A stretch of 37,571 nucleotides of DNA, from assembly GCA_903843285.1 (NCBI GenBank), contig CAIMPC010000034.1, forward strand, positions 1 to 37,571, given 5' to 3'. The stretch's first letter is position 1; every line of letters begins with the position of its first letter. A model generated the notes under the pieces. The model was given only the letters and a program-made list of their open reading frames with translations. It had not been told where the DNA came from and searched no databases. The DNA is from Candidatus Omnitrophota bacterium (lineage in GTDB: Bacteria > Omnitrophota > Gorgyraeia > 2-01-FULL-45-10). Of this stretch, positions 26,301-33,498 are shown in pieces. A program made the position numbers and the translations under genes.

Positions 26301-27043
26301 GAATGCGAGTTGATTATGAGGTATCGCATGAACTGATAGAAAGTGGCAACCGTCAGTGGAACTTAGATCTTTTGGCATACCTGATACTGCTTCACAGGAA
26401 CAAACCTAATATACATTTTATCCTGGAAGATCAAAGTGACTGGAGAGATGTTTGCGCGAAGATCATAGAAGGTGCCGAAAACAAATCTATTATCAGCGCA
26501 AAAGATGCAGATGGAAATGATATCGGCATCGATGAGTTTGTCAGGAAAAATGTGTCCACTGCGCATAGAGACGGTGTGTTGAGACTATCTATGGTCTCTT
26601 CCGAATGGCTGAAAAGCACCCAGAGGCTTGAAAAGGGTCAGTTTGTCATAGGCGTCGAAAATGATCGGGGAAGTGATGGTTTTATCGATCTGCCCAACGC
26701 TTTTAGGCTCGCATCACTATATCTGCAATTGATAGGGCTTATAGGAGAAGATAATATAAAAGCGCTTATGGGCGGAAGAACCATAAATATCGAGGCCGTA
26801 GACAAAATTAAACTCAGATCAATATTTGATAGTTTTTGTGAGTTTTACTCGTCGATAGGTGAAGGCAGAAGAGTGGAGGATCCGCGGGGCCTGCAATTTG
26901 AGAATTTCCTGAGCAATATACTCGATCAAAGCGGCCAGATAGCTATTGCTATAGCCCTGGCGCTTCCGCTGATAAGGGCGTATGGTTACGAAGCGCTGAA
27001 GCAGAGGTACGAATTTATTAGAGAAGTGTTAGAATCTCTGTAA
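20315..27043 (+). CDS. Giant Pho-controlled exported protein with peptidoglycan-binding domain
   Basis: The 2242-residue protein has a strong ribosome binding site and a signal-like N-terminus (hydrophobic 14-29, ending IAWAYPP) that resembles that of the 1265-aa protein. A helical region (about 220-560) follows. A second signal-like segment at 577-603 ends TSLPALASPP. Residues 690-755 form a PG_binding_1-like domain (EIQIFLYKAGLYKGKLDGVYG, then TEKAVADYQRAYN). Helical, possibly TPR-like stretches and long regions of unknown fold come next. A proline/threonine-rich linker (1887-1940, repeated TPTPV/TPEPV) leads to a C-terminal domain of about 290 residues. It probably anchors to the cell wall. 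No catalytic motif was recognised. A Pho box upstream indicates induction under phosphate limitation. Confidence 0.78.
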   Translation: MSILKKSRSSRTLTIAMVVLLAFNAIAWAYPPDSATGKSAYSLAVNTPFSPMDPGRDIGHIRLGLGMVVGYFAEYGAQALKINNDAATLLKSNLHRLYSSLPGNPPIEILSAKISTTREDGTLVTVKLTTTADGKSKEDVRSFYVKHGATEEDRERVLDSVLNVTNPEDVHGGIDKTVGASPEAEDSTRYSGVSDEQAPGIIEVLLNWIRSWFGLSLDSKIDELENAIMENLKKARLWREGWFDPLKEIDDDRRAYYRFLSIIDKLGQYGMGLSDIAMLNDPAKIRRIIEAEDLDTKIAFLKGNGIQKSLSRGLALKIEEGAKPDTLVREGLSLKPEYLCDWTLSKLLGQAALLQKYGVPIRDDTLKYTIGDIMRYHCFAISHSGKNKEIVRLSGEQLIKLHRDTAPNITFTLFLVKMKLKRSFMPQLLGMKADMDTEEVEFLRAAREIISIVNSGELTGESVERLSSLRESLRGNSAYWEMCSLFGKDHDGCIRAIAGGSERLSDKNSCYRASVALQIFFKEMEPSASRLLTSWERRETQVLAWIFRNMPFLTGIFWREEGRPNGDTVNFIATPALRIVTVSLAIIVVTAALISFTSLPALASPPVIEPVDLYNGVSPAIGSGSTSGLFTTVGTEPIVLPVNTETRDISSLSLSVLAKTLPAQIGHDLALAINVVSKGNVIERGPASHGHVLEIQIFLYKAGLYKGKLDGVYGYATEKAVADYQRAYNANYGKSIHVTGKVDAETVKAIIVSSTNPDNGFYPDNLLSRAHDQMNGPVKTPPSPSAILSPVIDSVLRVAFEYSPQHILTFLKVQEHLITQDPGKVIMELTKLLENPAVRTNKELIGMIGILRVRAEDEMKRVDNEKNKSADHALLLNLARSIAIDVNPMDYVDANQNLSKCLEDYIKAINDSIVRHSGPSGRYEKDKRVEGVISRGKKVIEIYHIASCSGSWDSDETRRSMAEAALDYISSVFNLENVNDHEKIKEYLERLKPVIYVTREVNGRVYPNVFQPCPQMKGASERLWDIQSRMRKVREGVSNNLSRAIELMPKKDKTAVEMAELEQCLREVLSNDPGNILAVDYLRLINGMRNAGGARIPSAAPGVIKIPKKGSLLMDPITGQLWGNYGQGWVAASYGTTGNFVKELLKAITGAAKQIKYEEYRAIVHNEVLRTGKGAIILIPKKDVRGKYPAIVLEVDVKGTEFSPSKDLKKVIDSAQVPLRVRIGNVAVSCKIKFTHLGSLDKLIKGGNIGRYWKGNVFLVDWNVSARGNAVGEGKYDEIQLGPISPGSLPRSELLKGSYAVYRWLQGSDSRRYASRMRYIVEALAVQGYSLNGDIAIAPLAQEQAEEIDRDPSRIFQEIQGIKIGDVPDAGQFKRAYILHLILERVRTYPDSYSNAQLQRKIVSELEKSARYMYERGRPYRGLSEGRRNTIYVQSFIPRILGWFLGPYYKEPAQCLAGIFDAFYYAKQDKKVRDHIKANGRIYDRRGGWTLPVNVPEHMANLNDSIRHSNDVYTKANMSKEDVINVFVNIWGMHPEDKIIAEWQGRSSQELLAFILDPAKMAGYMIDRPDGQVYSVEVVRAGRLYRALKGKLDSVTSTYTAYTRVQDRIGNNYVMVADVFSLDGRLLRTMAMYMGKKDPATGSSSPEDKVWCYLDSEGDWYNVTAVEDLGGGARRFSVEKPLQNLRQQRRVQTTVVSSKGETVTTEETVVMRDPEGAIKNTSGEIVAYIVPGQSRIVIDLHAAEQAYNVSGPAAASNAIKARQIFAEIMRNAGIEITGNEADIFAKCAVGSASQSERAELEKFINSLDSLGITLRGREIREFVLKVTREVKPDAFSRIHSPGFWDEYMKVDRKAFYRTYNMRFEFGDPKEAARTHGKPGAKEDNPGVAPTPVPTATSTPASIVTPTPVSTITPEPVPTVESTGGPAVTPTPSEMVPPVPETPKIEPATGISPDNVEDEKSPVSGASMGMAGICTAISAFARSRYQALNLINHIDNRMRVDYEVSHELIESGNRQWNLDLLAYLILLHRNKPNIHFILEDQSDWRDVCAKIIEGAENKSIISAKDADGNDIGIDEFVRKNVSTAHRDGVLRLSMVSSEWLKSTQRLEKGQFVIGVENDRGSDGFIDLPNAFRLASLYLQLIGLIGEDNIKALMGGRTINIEAVDKIKLRSIFDSFCEFYSSIGEGRRVEDPRGLQFENFLSNILDQSGQIAIAIALALPLIRAYGYEALKQRYEFIREVLESL

Positions 27044-27084
27044 TTTATAGATAGATTCACGCTATTGTTAAAGGAGGGCATCAG

Positions 27085-27474
27085 ATGAAGAAAGTGTTAT
27101 TTGTGTGTATTGAAAATTCATGTCGAAGTCAAATTGCGCAAGGGTTCGCTATAAGTTTTAGTAACGGCATATTTGATCCATATAGCGCCGGTTCAAAACC
27201 GTCAGGTACTATCAACCCAATGGCTATAGAGGTAATGAAAGAGGTGGGCATCGATATTTCGTCGCAGAAATCGAAAGGCTTTGATGAACTCGATGTGAAG
27301 CGATTCGATTTAGTTATTACATTGGGCTGTGGTGATGTCTGTCCATTTGTGCCAGCCGAAAAACATATAGACTGGAAGGTAGAAGATCCAAAAGGTAAGG
27401 GTATAGATGTTTTTAGAAGGGTGCGGGATACAATTAGAGATAAAGTTAGGGATTTAGCTGGAGAGGATCGCTGA
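27085..27474 (+). CDS. arsC: Thioredoxin-type arsenate reductase (LMW phosphatase fold)
   Basis: The 129-residue protein has the phosphatase loop C8-I-E-N-S-C-R14 (CX5R) near the N-terminus, and C82 and C86 in TLGCGDVCPFVP, followed by DWKVEDP. This pattern fits thioredoxin-coupled ArsC enzymes, which reduce arsenate with three cysteines; the second cysteine falls at the canonical position 82. The spacing C82-X3-C86 is shorter than the C82/C89 pair of the plasmid pI258 enzyme. Its last residues (GEDR) are encoded by bases belonging to a truncated phoU copy, so the natural C-terminus has been replaced. AAAGGAGGG lies before ATG 27085. Arsenate entering through Pst makes this neighbourhood sensible. 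Confidence 0.8.
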   Translation: MKKVLFVCIENSCRSQIAQGFAISFSNGIFDPYSAGSKPSGTINPMAIEVMKEVGIDISSQKSKGFDELDVKRFDLVITLGCGDVCPFVPAEKHIDWKVEDPKGKGIDVFRRVRDTIRDKVRDLAGEDR

Positions 27475-27868
27475 CATCGCTGTCGATATCGCACAGCGCG
27501 TCCTTGAAATAGTAGATAAGCCGCTCCTGAAGCCGCTGGTTGATATTCCAAAATTAACGATTATTGCGCAGGATATGGTGAAAATGGCCGTAGATTCATT
27601 TATCAATGGGGATGTCGAACTGGCCAAGAAGGCTATATTGTCGGACGAGGAGGCTGATAAGCTGCGCAATGCGATAACGAGGGAGCTAATAGAGGATTAC
27701 ATGGCTAAAGACGCCTCTACCGCTCCAAGAGCTATACAGCTCTTACTTATAGCGCGCTTCCTTGAGCGCATATGTGACCATGCTACCAATATTGCCGAGG
27801 ATGTCATCTATATGGTCCAGGCGGAAGTTGTTAAGCATCATCCGGAAAAATTAAGAGACGATAAGTAA
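27461..27868 (+). pseudogene. 5'-truncated phoU copy fused behind arsC
   Basis: From GAG 27461 to TAA 27868 the frame encodes residues equivalent to 91-224 of the PhoU at 19387, starting exactly in the first metal motif (ERIADIAVDIAQR). Protein identity is very high, with about a dozen replacements in 134 residues, while many third codon positions differ. The first 90 residues are missing and there is no start codon at the junction. The first usable ATG is at 27575 and would give 97 residues (the last bundle). The fragment overlaps the end of arsC in another frame. It is either a recent truncation or a translated single-bundle PhoU. Confidence 0.8.
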
Positions 27869-27875
27869 GGTACGC

Positions 27876-27899
27876 GCCTTTTATCGACGCATAAAAGGC
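27876..27899 (+). other. Perfect hairpin downstream of the phoU copy
   Basis: GCCTTTTAT and ATAAAAGGC form a nine-base-pair stem around the loop CGACGC. No T-run follows, so it is only a possible terminator or 3'-end stabiliser for the arsC transcript. The rest of 27869-28193 holds the two promoters listed separately and no gene. Confidence 0.4.
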
Positions 27900-28002
27900 A
27901 ACGTCTTGCCCATAAAAGAATAGCCTTATTTACAGCCAATAATACCTATTATGGTCACGCCCGCGATTAATTCTCACCTTGCATTCTCATCTTGCGATTG
28001 CT

Positions 28003-28087
28003 TTGCTTTGGCGGCAAATATCTTGTATAATTCTACTATGTCCGCCAATAAGGATGCGGTTCAAATTGGGGCGTACCGTCTCCGCAA
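28003..28087 (+). promoter_or_regulatory. Repeat element R5: promoter plus tail, close copy of R3
   Basis: TTGCTT (28003-28008), 17 bases with AAATATCTTG, TATAAT (28026-28031), then TCTACTATGTCCGCCAA, match R3 almost throughout. The tail ATGCGGTTCAAATTGGGGCGTACC (28054-28077) matches the tails of R1, R2 and R4. It could drive the CARDB-protein gene at 28194. Confidence 0.6.
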
Positions 28088-28121
28088 TGATTTAGGGGTT
28101 CAAGTATGTAGACTGTTTTGA

Positions 28122-28149
28122 TTGCACCATAGTTTGTCGATATTATAAT
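28122..28149 (+). promoter_or_regulatory. Second promoter candidate for the CARDB-protein gene
   Basis: TTGCAC (28122-28127), 16 bases, TATAAT (28144-28149), 44 bases before the ATG at 28194. It is unrelated in spacer sequence to the repeat-borne promoters. Confidence 0.45.
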
Positions 28150-28193
28150 TCGCTATACAAAAACCGTGTTCTTCATTACCAGGGAGGTGGTTA

Positions 28194-31100
28194 ATGGTAA
28201 AGATGGTCAAGGAAATTGTGGTGGGATGTATAATAGGAGCAGTCTTAACGGGAGCCGCCATAACGGGCGGTTATTTTATTTATAAGTCCGGCGCGCTGCA
28301 AAAAATGGCCGAGGTCTTCAAGAAAAAGGAACAAATTCCCGCGGCGGCTTCGCAAATAGCGGCTACGACTCAGCAGGCTTCCGGACCGGTCATAGATAAA
28401 GAACTTGCAGATTCTGTAAGTGAACCAACTGCTCCCCAAGCGCCCTCGGTTGAGCAATCTTCGTCCGAACCCGTATTATCTCAGTCCCCCGGTGGCAATG
28501 TCATCATTAACAATTATCCTCCCGTGGCAGGTTCATCAGCAGGAGTTCCGTGGTGGAATGCATGGAATCCAGGAAACACGCTGGTTCCCGACCCGAATAA
28601 TCCTCCTCCAAGTGATCCAAACGTCGCTCCCATCGAAGGTATCGTAGTATATAGCGTCGGATTTATACCCGAAGGCAGTAACCAATACGCCTCCCAGGCC
28701 ACGGTCGGGCAAAGAGGGGCTCTTTACGGCTCATTTGCGAATAAATACAATACCGATAAAAATTTGAGAGGCAGAATAGTGGTCGACGGAAATCCGGCAC
28801 CGGAGAAGGATGAAGTTGTCCTTGTCCCGGCCGAAACGATGAAAGGTTTTGTGAAATTTCCCTATGCATTTGAAACGGAAGGCGCTCACTCGCTCTGGTT
28901 CAGTATAGACGGCCTGAGCGATGAAGACAGGCGGCATAATGTGGCCACCAATACTGTTAATGTCGGCCCAGCTCCTGTCAATCCGAATAATACGCCTTTA
29001 ACTTTTATTCATCTGGCTGTTAAGAAGGCGGATACCGGCGCGGATTACATGAATGATATCTGCTACACAAATATCCCCGTTACGGTTTATGCGGCGATCC
29101 AGAATAACAATGATGCCGCTGTAAATGACATACCCGTCGACATAGGTATAGACGGAAGCAGTATGGGGACGGTGCCATGTTCATTCCAGCCAAATCAAAC
29201 GCTGATGCCGGGATTTAATCATACCTTTGCGAGTGCTGGCAGATATCGTATCTATGCAATGATAGATCCCCAAAACGCGAAAGGCCGGCGCCAGTCATGG
29301 TCCAAATGGATCACCGTGAAAAATGATATAGAGCACCTTGCCAGGGACCTATTCTGCGATAAGATCGGTTTTTGGGATACCAGGTCGAGAGAATTCAGAA
29401 ATGCCATATATGCCGGGGATCAGGGCGACATCGCCGCCACGGTTACTAACCGTTCCAATAGAGCAATAGATAATGTGAGGCTCGTCTTGAAAGTTGACCA
29501 GGCGGTCATAAAGGATACCGGAGTCCAGGGTCTGAGCATACCGGCTAATAGCTCCATAGATTATCGCACCTATCATCCGATTAGGGAGCCCGGAAGACAT
29601 TCAATAGAGCTACAGATCGATCCGGACAGTAGGGTCGGACAAAACTCAACCGCGCAGGGCTACGTTACCGTATTTCTGGTAGGTACCCATCTGGTCGGCG
29701 GAGAGATATGGTTTTATGTAAATAACTCTCCGTCTAATGTGATTGGCACCGGCCAGACGGGTCGGATAAGATGGAGGGTAAGCAATAACAGCTGGGATCC
29801 TCAGAGCCGCGTGTATGTGAAAGTAACGGTCGATGGCGTACAGAAGTTCGGGAGAAAGATAGATCTGAATGGCGGACCCGCGAACGCCGAAGGATGGGTG
29901 GAGGATATCAGGTTTGACCGCGCCGGCAATCATGAGATATGTCTTCTTATCGATGACGATAAAAAATTTCCAGCCACAGTAACCGCGCTCAGATCCGATA
30001 TCGGCGGAAAGATTGAGATCTTTAATCAGGACAACTCCCCTGCAAGACAGTTTACCGACCTTGATGCATACAGGGTAAAGTACAGCCCGATCAATAATGG
30101 TAATACCGCGGCTAATGGCGTTGGAGTGACCGTGAAAATCGATAGCACTGTGAGGAAGGATACGTCCGTAGATATTGGCCCGACCTCGCAGGCAAGCGGA
30201 TACGTGGAGAATGTCGTATTCAGTGGCGCGGGGCAGCATAAAGTAGAGCTTTTTATAGATTCGAATTTATGCGCGACACTCCCTGTAACGGTGGTTCATA
30301 AGGGAAGCGACGGTTTCTTCGGCGAAATAGATCTTTACGGCCCTCAGGGTATTACTAAAACGGCAAATCTCATGGATACCTACAGGATAAAATACAAGGC
30401 CGGATTTAATGGTCCCAGGGATAATACTACGCCGCAGCAAGAGTGCCTGTATGTCAATGACGATGGTAAATCATTGGCGAATATGGGGGCGCAGTTCAAC
30501 CCTCCCTGGCCGGACAGCGAAGAACACTGGGTGGAAAACGTAAAATTTACCGGGACAGGGCCGCATACCCTAATGTTGTCGATCGAAAAAAGGGGTGGCC
30601 ATTATACGAAGGTGATCAGGGTCATCGGTCTCCAGGACCTGATGCCTCCGAAACGTCCGGAGTTAACAGTGCCTATGGAAACCGGCGGTGTCCTGCCGGA
30701 GACTTCCGATCAGGGGAGCGGACCGAAGATGCTTAAGGCCAAGCCGGATGCAGAGGCGCTGGACAGCGGTTTCATTCCGAACGGCGAGAGAGATTACCTC
30801 GACGAAATATACCAGGGCGAGAAAGGTTCTTTACACGGCGCGTACAAGAATAATTCGGGAACCGATATAAAGAACCTTAAATTACAGCTACTCGTTGACG
30901 GCCGTGTAATGAGAGAGTCGGTAAAGCCGCTATTGAGAGCGGGAGAGTCATCGGCCATTACTTATAAAAATTACTGGTTCAACGAGCTCGGGCGGCATAA
31001 GATAAGCATCATAGTTGATCCGGATAATACGATGGAAGAGCTCGATGAAAAGAATAATAATATAGGGCACTATGTTAATGTGTCGCCGCGTCCGCAGCCG

Positions 31101-31340
31101 CGCACCAATAATTATAGCGCTTCAGGCGCCTCCGCGCTTACGGGGCTTATGGGAGCTTTTGACAGGGGGAAATCCGGCACAGGCACCACGCCTACCACCT
31201 ATGCGCCTACGTCAACATCATATGTACCTCCGCGTACGGCAACAACTTCGGTTGTCGATTACGGCGGCGGCTCTACAGGCGGATCAGGCACCACTACGAA
31301 GAAAACACCGACCTTTAAAACAAAAGGTTTAGGACAGTAG
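28194..31340 (+). CDS. Anchored extracytoplasmic protein with about seven CARDB-like repeats
   Basis: The 1048-residue protein begins with a basic N-terminus and a membrane helix at about 7-30 (IVVGCIIGAVLTGAAITGGY), an uncleaved signal-anchor. A Gln/Ala/Pro-rich spacer leads to about seven Ig-like units of 100-115 residues from about 150 to 960. Each has a strand such as VKVTVDGVQKFG or LQLLVDGRVMRES and a following AGxHxIxLxID strand. The last unit contains ELGRHKISIIVDPDNTMEEL, then DEKNNN, classic for CARDB adhesion modules. The first and last units share GFIPEG/GFIPNG. The C-terminus is Ser/Thr/Gly-rich. AGGGAGGTGG precedes the ATG. The array suggests a filamentous adhesin or scaffold. 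The next gene starts 5 bases later. Confidence 0.72.
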   Translation: MVKMVKEIVVGCIIGAVLTGAAITGGYFIYKSGALQKMAEVFKKKEQIPAAASQIAATTQQASGPVIDKELADSVSEPTAPQAPSVEQSSSEPVLSQSPGGNVIINNYPPVAGSSAGVPWWNAWNPGNTLVPDPNNPPPSDPNVAPIEGIVVYSVGFIPEGSNQYASQATVGQRGALYGSFANKYNTDKNLRGRIVVDGNPAPEKDEVVLVPAETMKGFVKFPYAFETEGAHSLWFSIDGLSDEDRRHNVATNTVNVGPAPVNPNNTPLTFIHLAVKKADTGADYMNDICYTNIPVTVYAAIQNNNDAAVNDIPVDIGIDGSSMGTVPCSFQPNQTLMPGFNHTFASAGRYRIYAMIDPQNAKGRRQSWSKWITVKNDIEHLARDLFCDKIGFWDTRSREFRNAIYAGDQGDIAATVTNRSNRAIDNVRLVLKVDQAVIKDTGVQGLSIPANSSIDYRTYHPIREPGRHSIELQIDPDSRVGQNSTAQGYVTVFLVGTHLVGGEIWFYVNNSPSNVIGTGQTGRIRWRVSNNSWDPQSRVYVKVTVDGVQKFGRKIDLNGGPANAEGWVEDIRFDRAGNHEICLLIDDDKKFPATVTALRSDIGGKIEIFNQDNSPARQFTDLDAYRVKYSPINNGNTAANGVGVTVKIDSTVRKDTSVDIGPTSQASGYVENVVFSGAGQHKVELFIDSNLCATLPVTVVHKGSDGFFGEIDLYGPQGITKTANLMDTYRIKYKAGFNGPRDNTTPQQECLYVNDDGKSLANMGAQFNPPWPDSEEHWVENVKFTGTGPHTLMLSIEKRGGHYTKVIRVIGLQDLMPPKRPELTVPMETGGVLPETSDQGSGPKMLKAKPDAEALDSGFIPNGERDYLDEIYQGEKGSLHGAYKNNSGTDIKNLKLQLLVDGRVMRESVKPLLRAGESSAITYKNYWFNELGRHKISIIVDPDNTMEELDEKNNNIGHYVNVSPRPQPRTNNYSASGASALTGLMGAFDRGKSGTGTTPTTYAPTSTSYVPPRTATTSVVDYGGGSTGGSGTTTKKTPTFKTKGLGQ

Positions 31341-31345
31341 GGATC

Positions 31346-32653
31346 ATGATGAAAATACTGCAGGTGGTTTTGATTATAATCTGTCTGCTATCGATTGCCG
31401 GCGATTCTTTCTCCCAGCTGGAACCGGACATAGTCCCGTTACCGGACGGCCTGACAGGAAAGATCGATGTGTATGAAAAGGATGCCACCGTTGAAAAACA
31501 CGATCTTTACATAAACGTAGAGCTCAGGTGGGGTGACGACGCGAAATATACTGAAAATGATCCGGCTAATTACTGCCTGACTACATGGTCTGTCCAGGAC
31601 CAGGTCAGCGCGAGAGTGGCCACACGCATCTATTGCACGCACCCGTTAATGGCAACGTCGGTGATAGCGGTTGCGCCGATCAAATTTCAGGTGGCGACGA
31701 GAGATCTGTCGGTAGTGTATCAGGTTCAATCTCGCTCCAACAATATGAGATCGGACGGTGTTAAGGTGGACGCCCCGGCGTTTTCAACCGTTTATTGCCG
31801 CAATCCGCAGTTTAATATAGGAAAAACGTTCTCTCTCGATTTTACCGTAAACGGAGGGATCCTATACCCTACTATAGGCGGGATACCGGTATCGGTATTT
31901 ATGCCATTCATGACGCCGCTACATCCGGACACCGCCATGAACCGCTCGGCGCAACCTACACAATCCCAGCTTCTGGCAAATCCGGCGCTGATGTCTAAGT
32001 TTGGGATATTTAAAGTGCCGATAACATTAGACGACATTTCGTTCGATGAATTAAAACAGAAGAAAGTGATCACCAGATATATCAGCCTTAAGGATTCCGG
32101 ACGAGGAATTCGCGGTATGGGCCAGGGTACGATCGGAGCTGAGATATGTTCGATATCCGGGGCCATAACCATTTCACTGGTGAGCGGGGAAGGGTATAGT
32201 AAGCCTCCTGAAGATAAGAAGGACCAACAAAAGGATGCCGGTAAGGACGCTAAGAAAGAGCCCTCGCCTTCCGATAATAAGGCAAAGGACGTTAGGGCTA
32301 AAGGAGGTATAATATTTGGCGGTATCATCGCCGCGCCGGCGGATGGATTTACCGGTAACGATTATATTAAACTAAGTAAGAGAGACAGGCAAAAATTAAT
32401 AACGGACTTCATAGATGCCGCGAAGCGTTCCGGCGTTACAATACGAAACCTGCCGGTATTCTATTGCAGGAAAGTCGACGATCTCTATGGGCGCAAGCCG
32501 AATCTGCTTCCGAAGCCGCTCGTAGACGTACTCATGATGCATATAGTGATGGCATACGACTGGTCGGAGCCTGATATAGATCCTGACTCACTGGCCCGCG
32601 CTTATCTCGGCGCTCAGGCGTACAGCGCGAACCGCTCCCGGGATAATTTGTAA
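31346..32653 (+). CDS. Secreted protein of unknown function, partner of the CARDB protein
   Basis: The 435-residue protein has a signal peptide (about 1-23, ending SFSQ). Residues 30-290 look beta-rich, with paired cysteines (YCLTTWS, RIYCTHP, VYCRNPQ) that could form disulfides in the periplasm. A Lys/Asp-rich linker at about 288-315 (KPPEDKKDQQKDAGKDAKKE) precedes a C-terminal domain with GGIIFGGIIAAPADGFTG and a helical end. It lies 5 bases after the CARDB gene and is surely cotranscribed. Start codons at 31346 and 31349 are equivalent. I do not recognise the family. Confidence 0.6.
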   Translation: MMKILQVVLIIICLLSIAGDSFSQLEPDIVPLPDGLTGKIDVYEKDATVEKHDLYINVELRWGDDAKYTENDPANYCLTTWSVQDQVSARVATRIYCTHPLMATSVIAVAPIKFQVATRDLSVVYQVQSRSNNMRSDGVKVDAPAFSTVYCRNPQFNIGKTFSLDFTVNGGILYPTIGGIPVSVFMPFMTPLHPDTAMNRSAQPTQSQLLANPALMSKFGIFKVPITLDDISFDELKQKKVITRYISLKDSGRGIRGMGQGTIGAEICSISGAITISLVSGEGYSKPPEDKKDQQKDAGKDAKKEPSPSDNKAKDVRAKGGIIFGGIIAAPADGFTGNDYIKLSKRDRQKLITDFIDAAKRSGVTIRNLPVFYCRKVDDLYGRKPNLLPKPLVDVLMMHIVMAYDWSEPDIDPDSLARAYLGAQAYSANRSRDNL

Positions 32654-32695
32654 AACAGGTATAATGGGTTTTGTTGGTAAATTGAAAGGTAATAT

Positions 32696-33364
32696 ATGAT
32701 AAGAAAGCTATTAGCGTTAGTTTTAGTTGCTATTGTTATAGTACCGTGCTTTGCGCAAGCCGCAGAGACTCAGCCCGTCCAGCTGGCTCTCTTTAATCCC
32801 GTTCAGATTGTTCCCGAAGGTGAATCGATTAAGGGCATGCGTCTCAGTATTTTTTACTCGGTTAATAATGAAGTCTCCGGACTGGATTTTGCATGGCTTG
32901 GCGTGAATAAGACCTCAGGCGATATGAGCGGCGTAGGGATCGGGCTTGGAAACTGGGTCGTCGGGAACGCTTACGGCGGACAAGTGGGCCTGGTTAACCA
33001 CGCCGGAAAGCGATGCGTCGGAATTCAGTATGGTTTTGCGAACGTGGTCGAGGGTGACTTCACAGGGTTACAGTGGGGCCTGGTAAATTGGACAGAGGGA
33101 TCTATGCGTGGCATTCAGGGGGGTATTGTGAATGTCTCGAAGGGCCAATCGCGCGGCGTGGAATTAGGGGTGGTGAATTATAACGATGGAGTTATTAAGG
33201 GCCTGCAGGCCGGATTTGTTAACTATGCCAAAGAGGTACATGGGCTGCAGCTTGGCATTGTGAACTGCACAAGTAATCTCGACGGACTTCAGATAGGCAT
33301 CGGTAACTATAATGGCAATAAGAAACCGATGGAGTTCATGGCCCTCCTGAATTGGTCGTTCTAA
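32696..33364 (+). CDS. Exported GLQ/GLVN-repeat protein
   Basis: The 222-residue protein has a signal peptide ending AQA-AE near residue 22. From about 60 onward it is made of degenerate 15-17-residue repeats of the type G-[LIV]-Q-x-G-[LIF]-V-N: VGIQYGFANV, TGLQWGLVNW, RGIQGGIVNV, KGLQAGFVNY, HGLQLGIVNC, DGLQIGIGNY. Such repeats occur in bacterial surface proteins (for example the LA_2272-like family) and probably form a regular beta structure. It ends in an aromatic residue (LLNWSF), so outer-membrane location is plausible. It may belong to the operon beginning at 28194, since only 42 bases separate it from the previous gene. Confidence 0.65.
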   Translation: MIRKLLALVLVAIVIVPCFAQAAETQPVQLALFNPVQIVPEGESIKGMRLSIFYSVNNEVSGLDFAWLGVNKTSGDMSGVGIGLGNWVVGNAYGGQVGLVNHAGKRCVGIQYGFANVVEGDFTGLQWGLVNWTEGSMRGIQGGIVNVSKGQSRGVELGVVNYNDGVIKGLQAGFVNYAKEVHGLQLGIVNCTSNLDGLQIGIGNYNGNKKPMEFMALLNWSF

Positions 33365-33386
33365 ATACTTATCATATGCAATTGTT

Positions 33387-33450
33387 TTGCCCTTCGAGGG
33401 AACATTTTGTATAATAGGGCTTGTTTATTTAAGGGAATCACGATGTGGGT
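33387..33450 (+). promoter_or_regulatory. Repeat element R6: promoter plus leader before the exonuclease-recN operon
   Basis: TTGCCC (33387-33392), 17 bases ending CATTTTG, TATAAT (33410-33415), then GGGCTTGTTTATTTAAGGGAATCACGATGTGGG, the leader shared with R1, R2 and R7. The 3' tail of R1/R2 is absent. The exonuclease start lies about 50 bases further on. Confidence 0.62.
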
Positions 33451-33498
33451 GGTAATATCAGTCGCGGTTAGAAAAAGAGAGGTTGTAGAGGAAGAGAG

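Noticed and set aside
25936..26329. Minus-strand frames rich in Gly/Val or Arg opposite the giant gene
   Set aside because: They are mirror images of the TP-rich linker of the 2242-aa protein, where repetitive codons keep other frames open.
27056..27078. A fifth Pho box before arsC (TTCACG...GTTAAA)
   Set aside because: Only one hexamer resembles the motif; the second and third positions at 11-base steps do not match.
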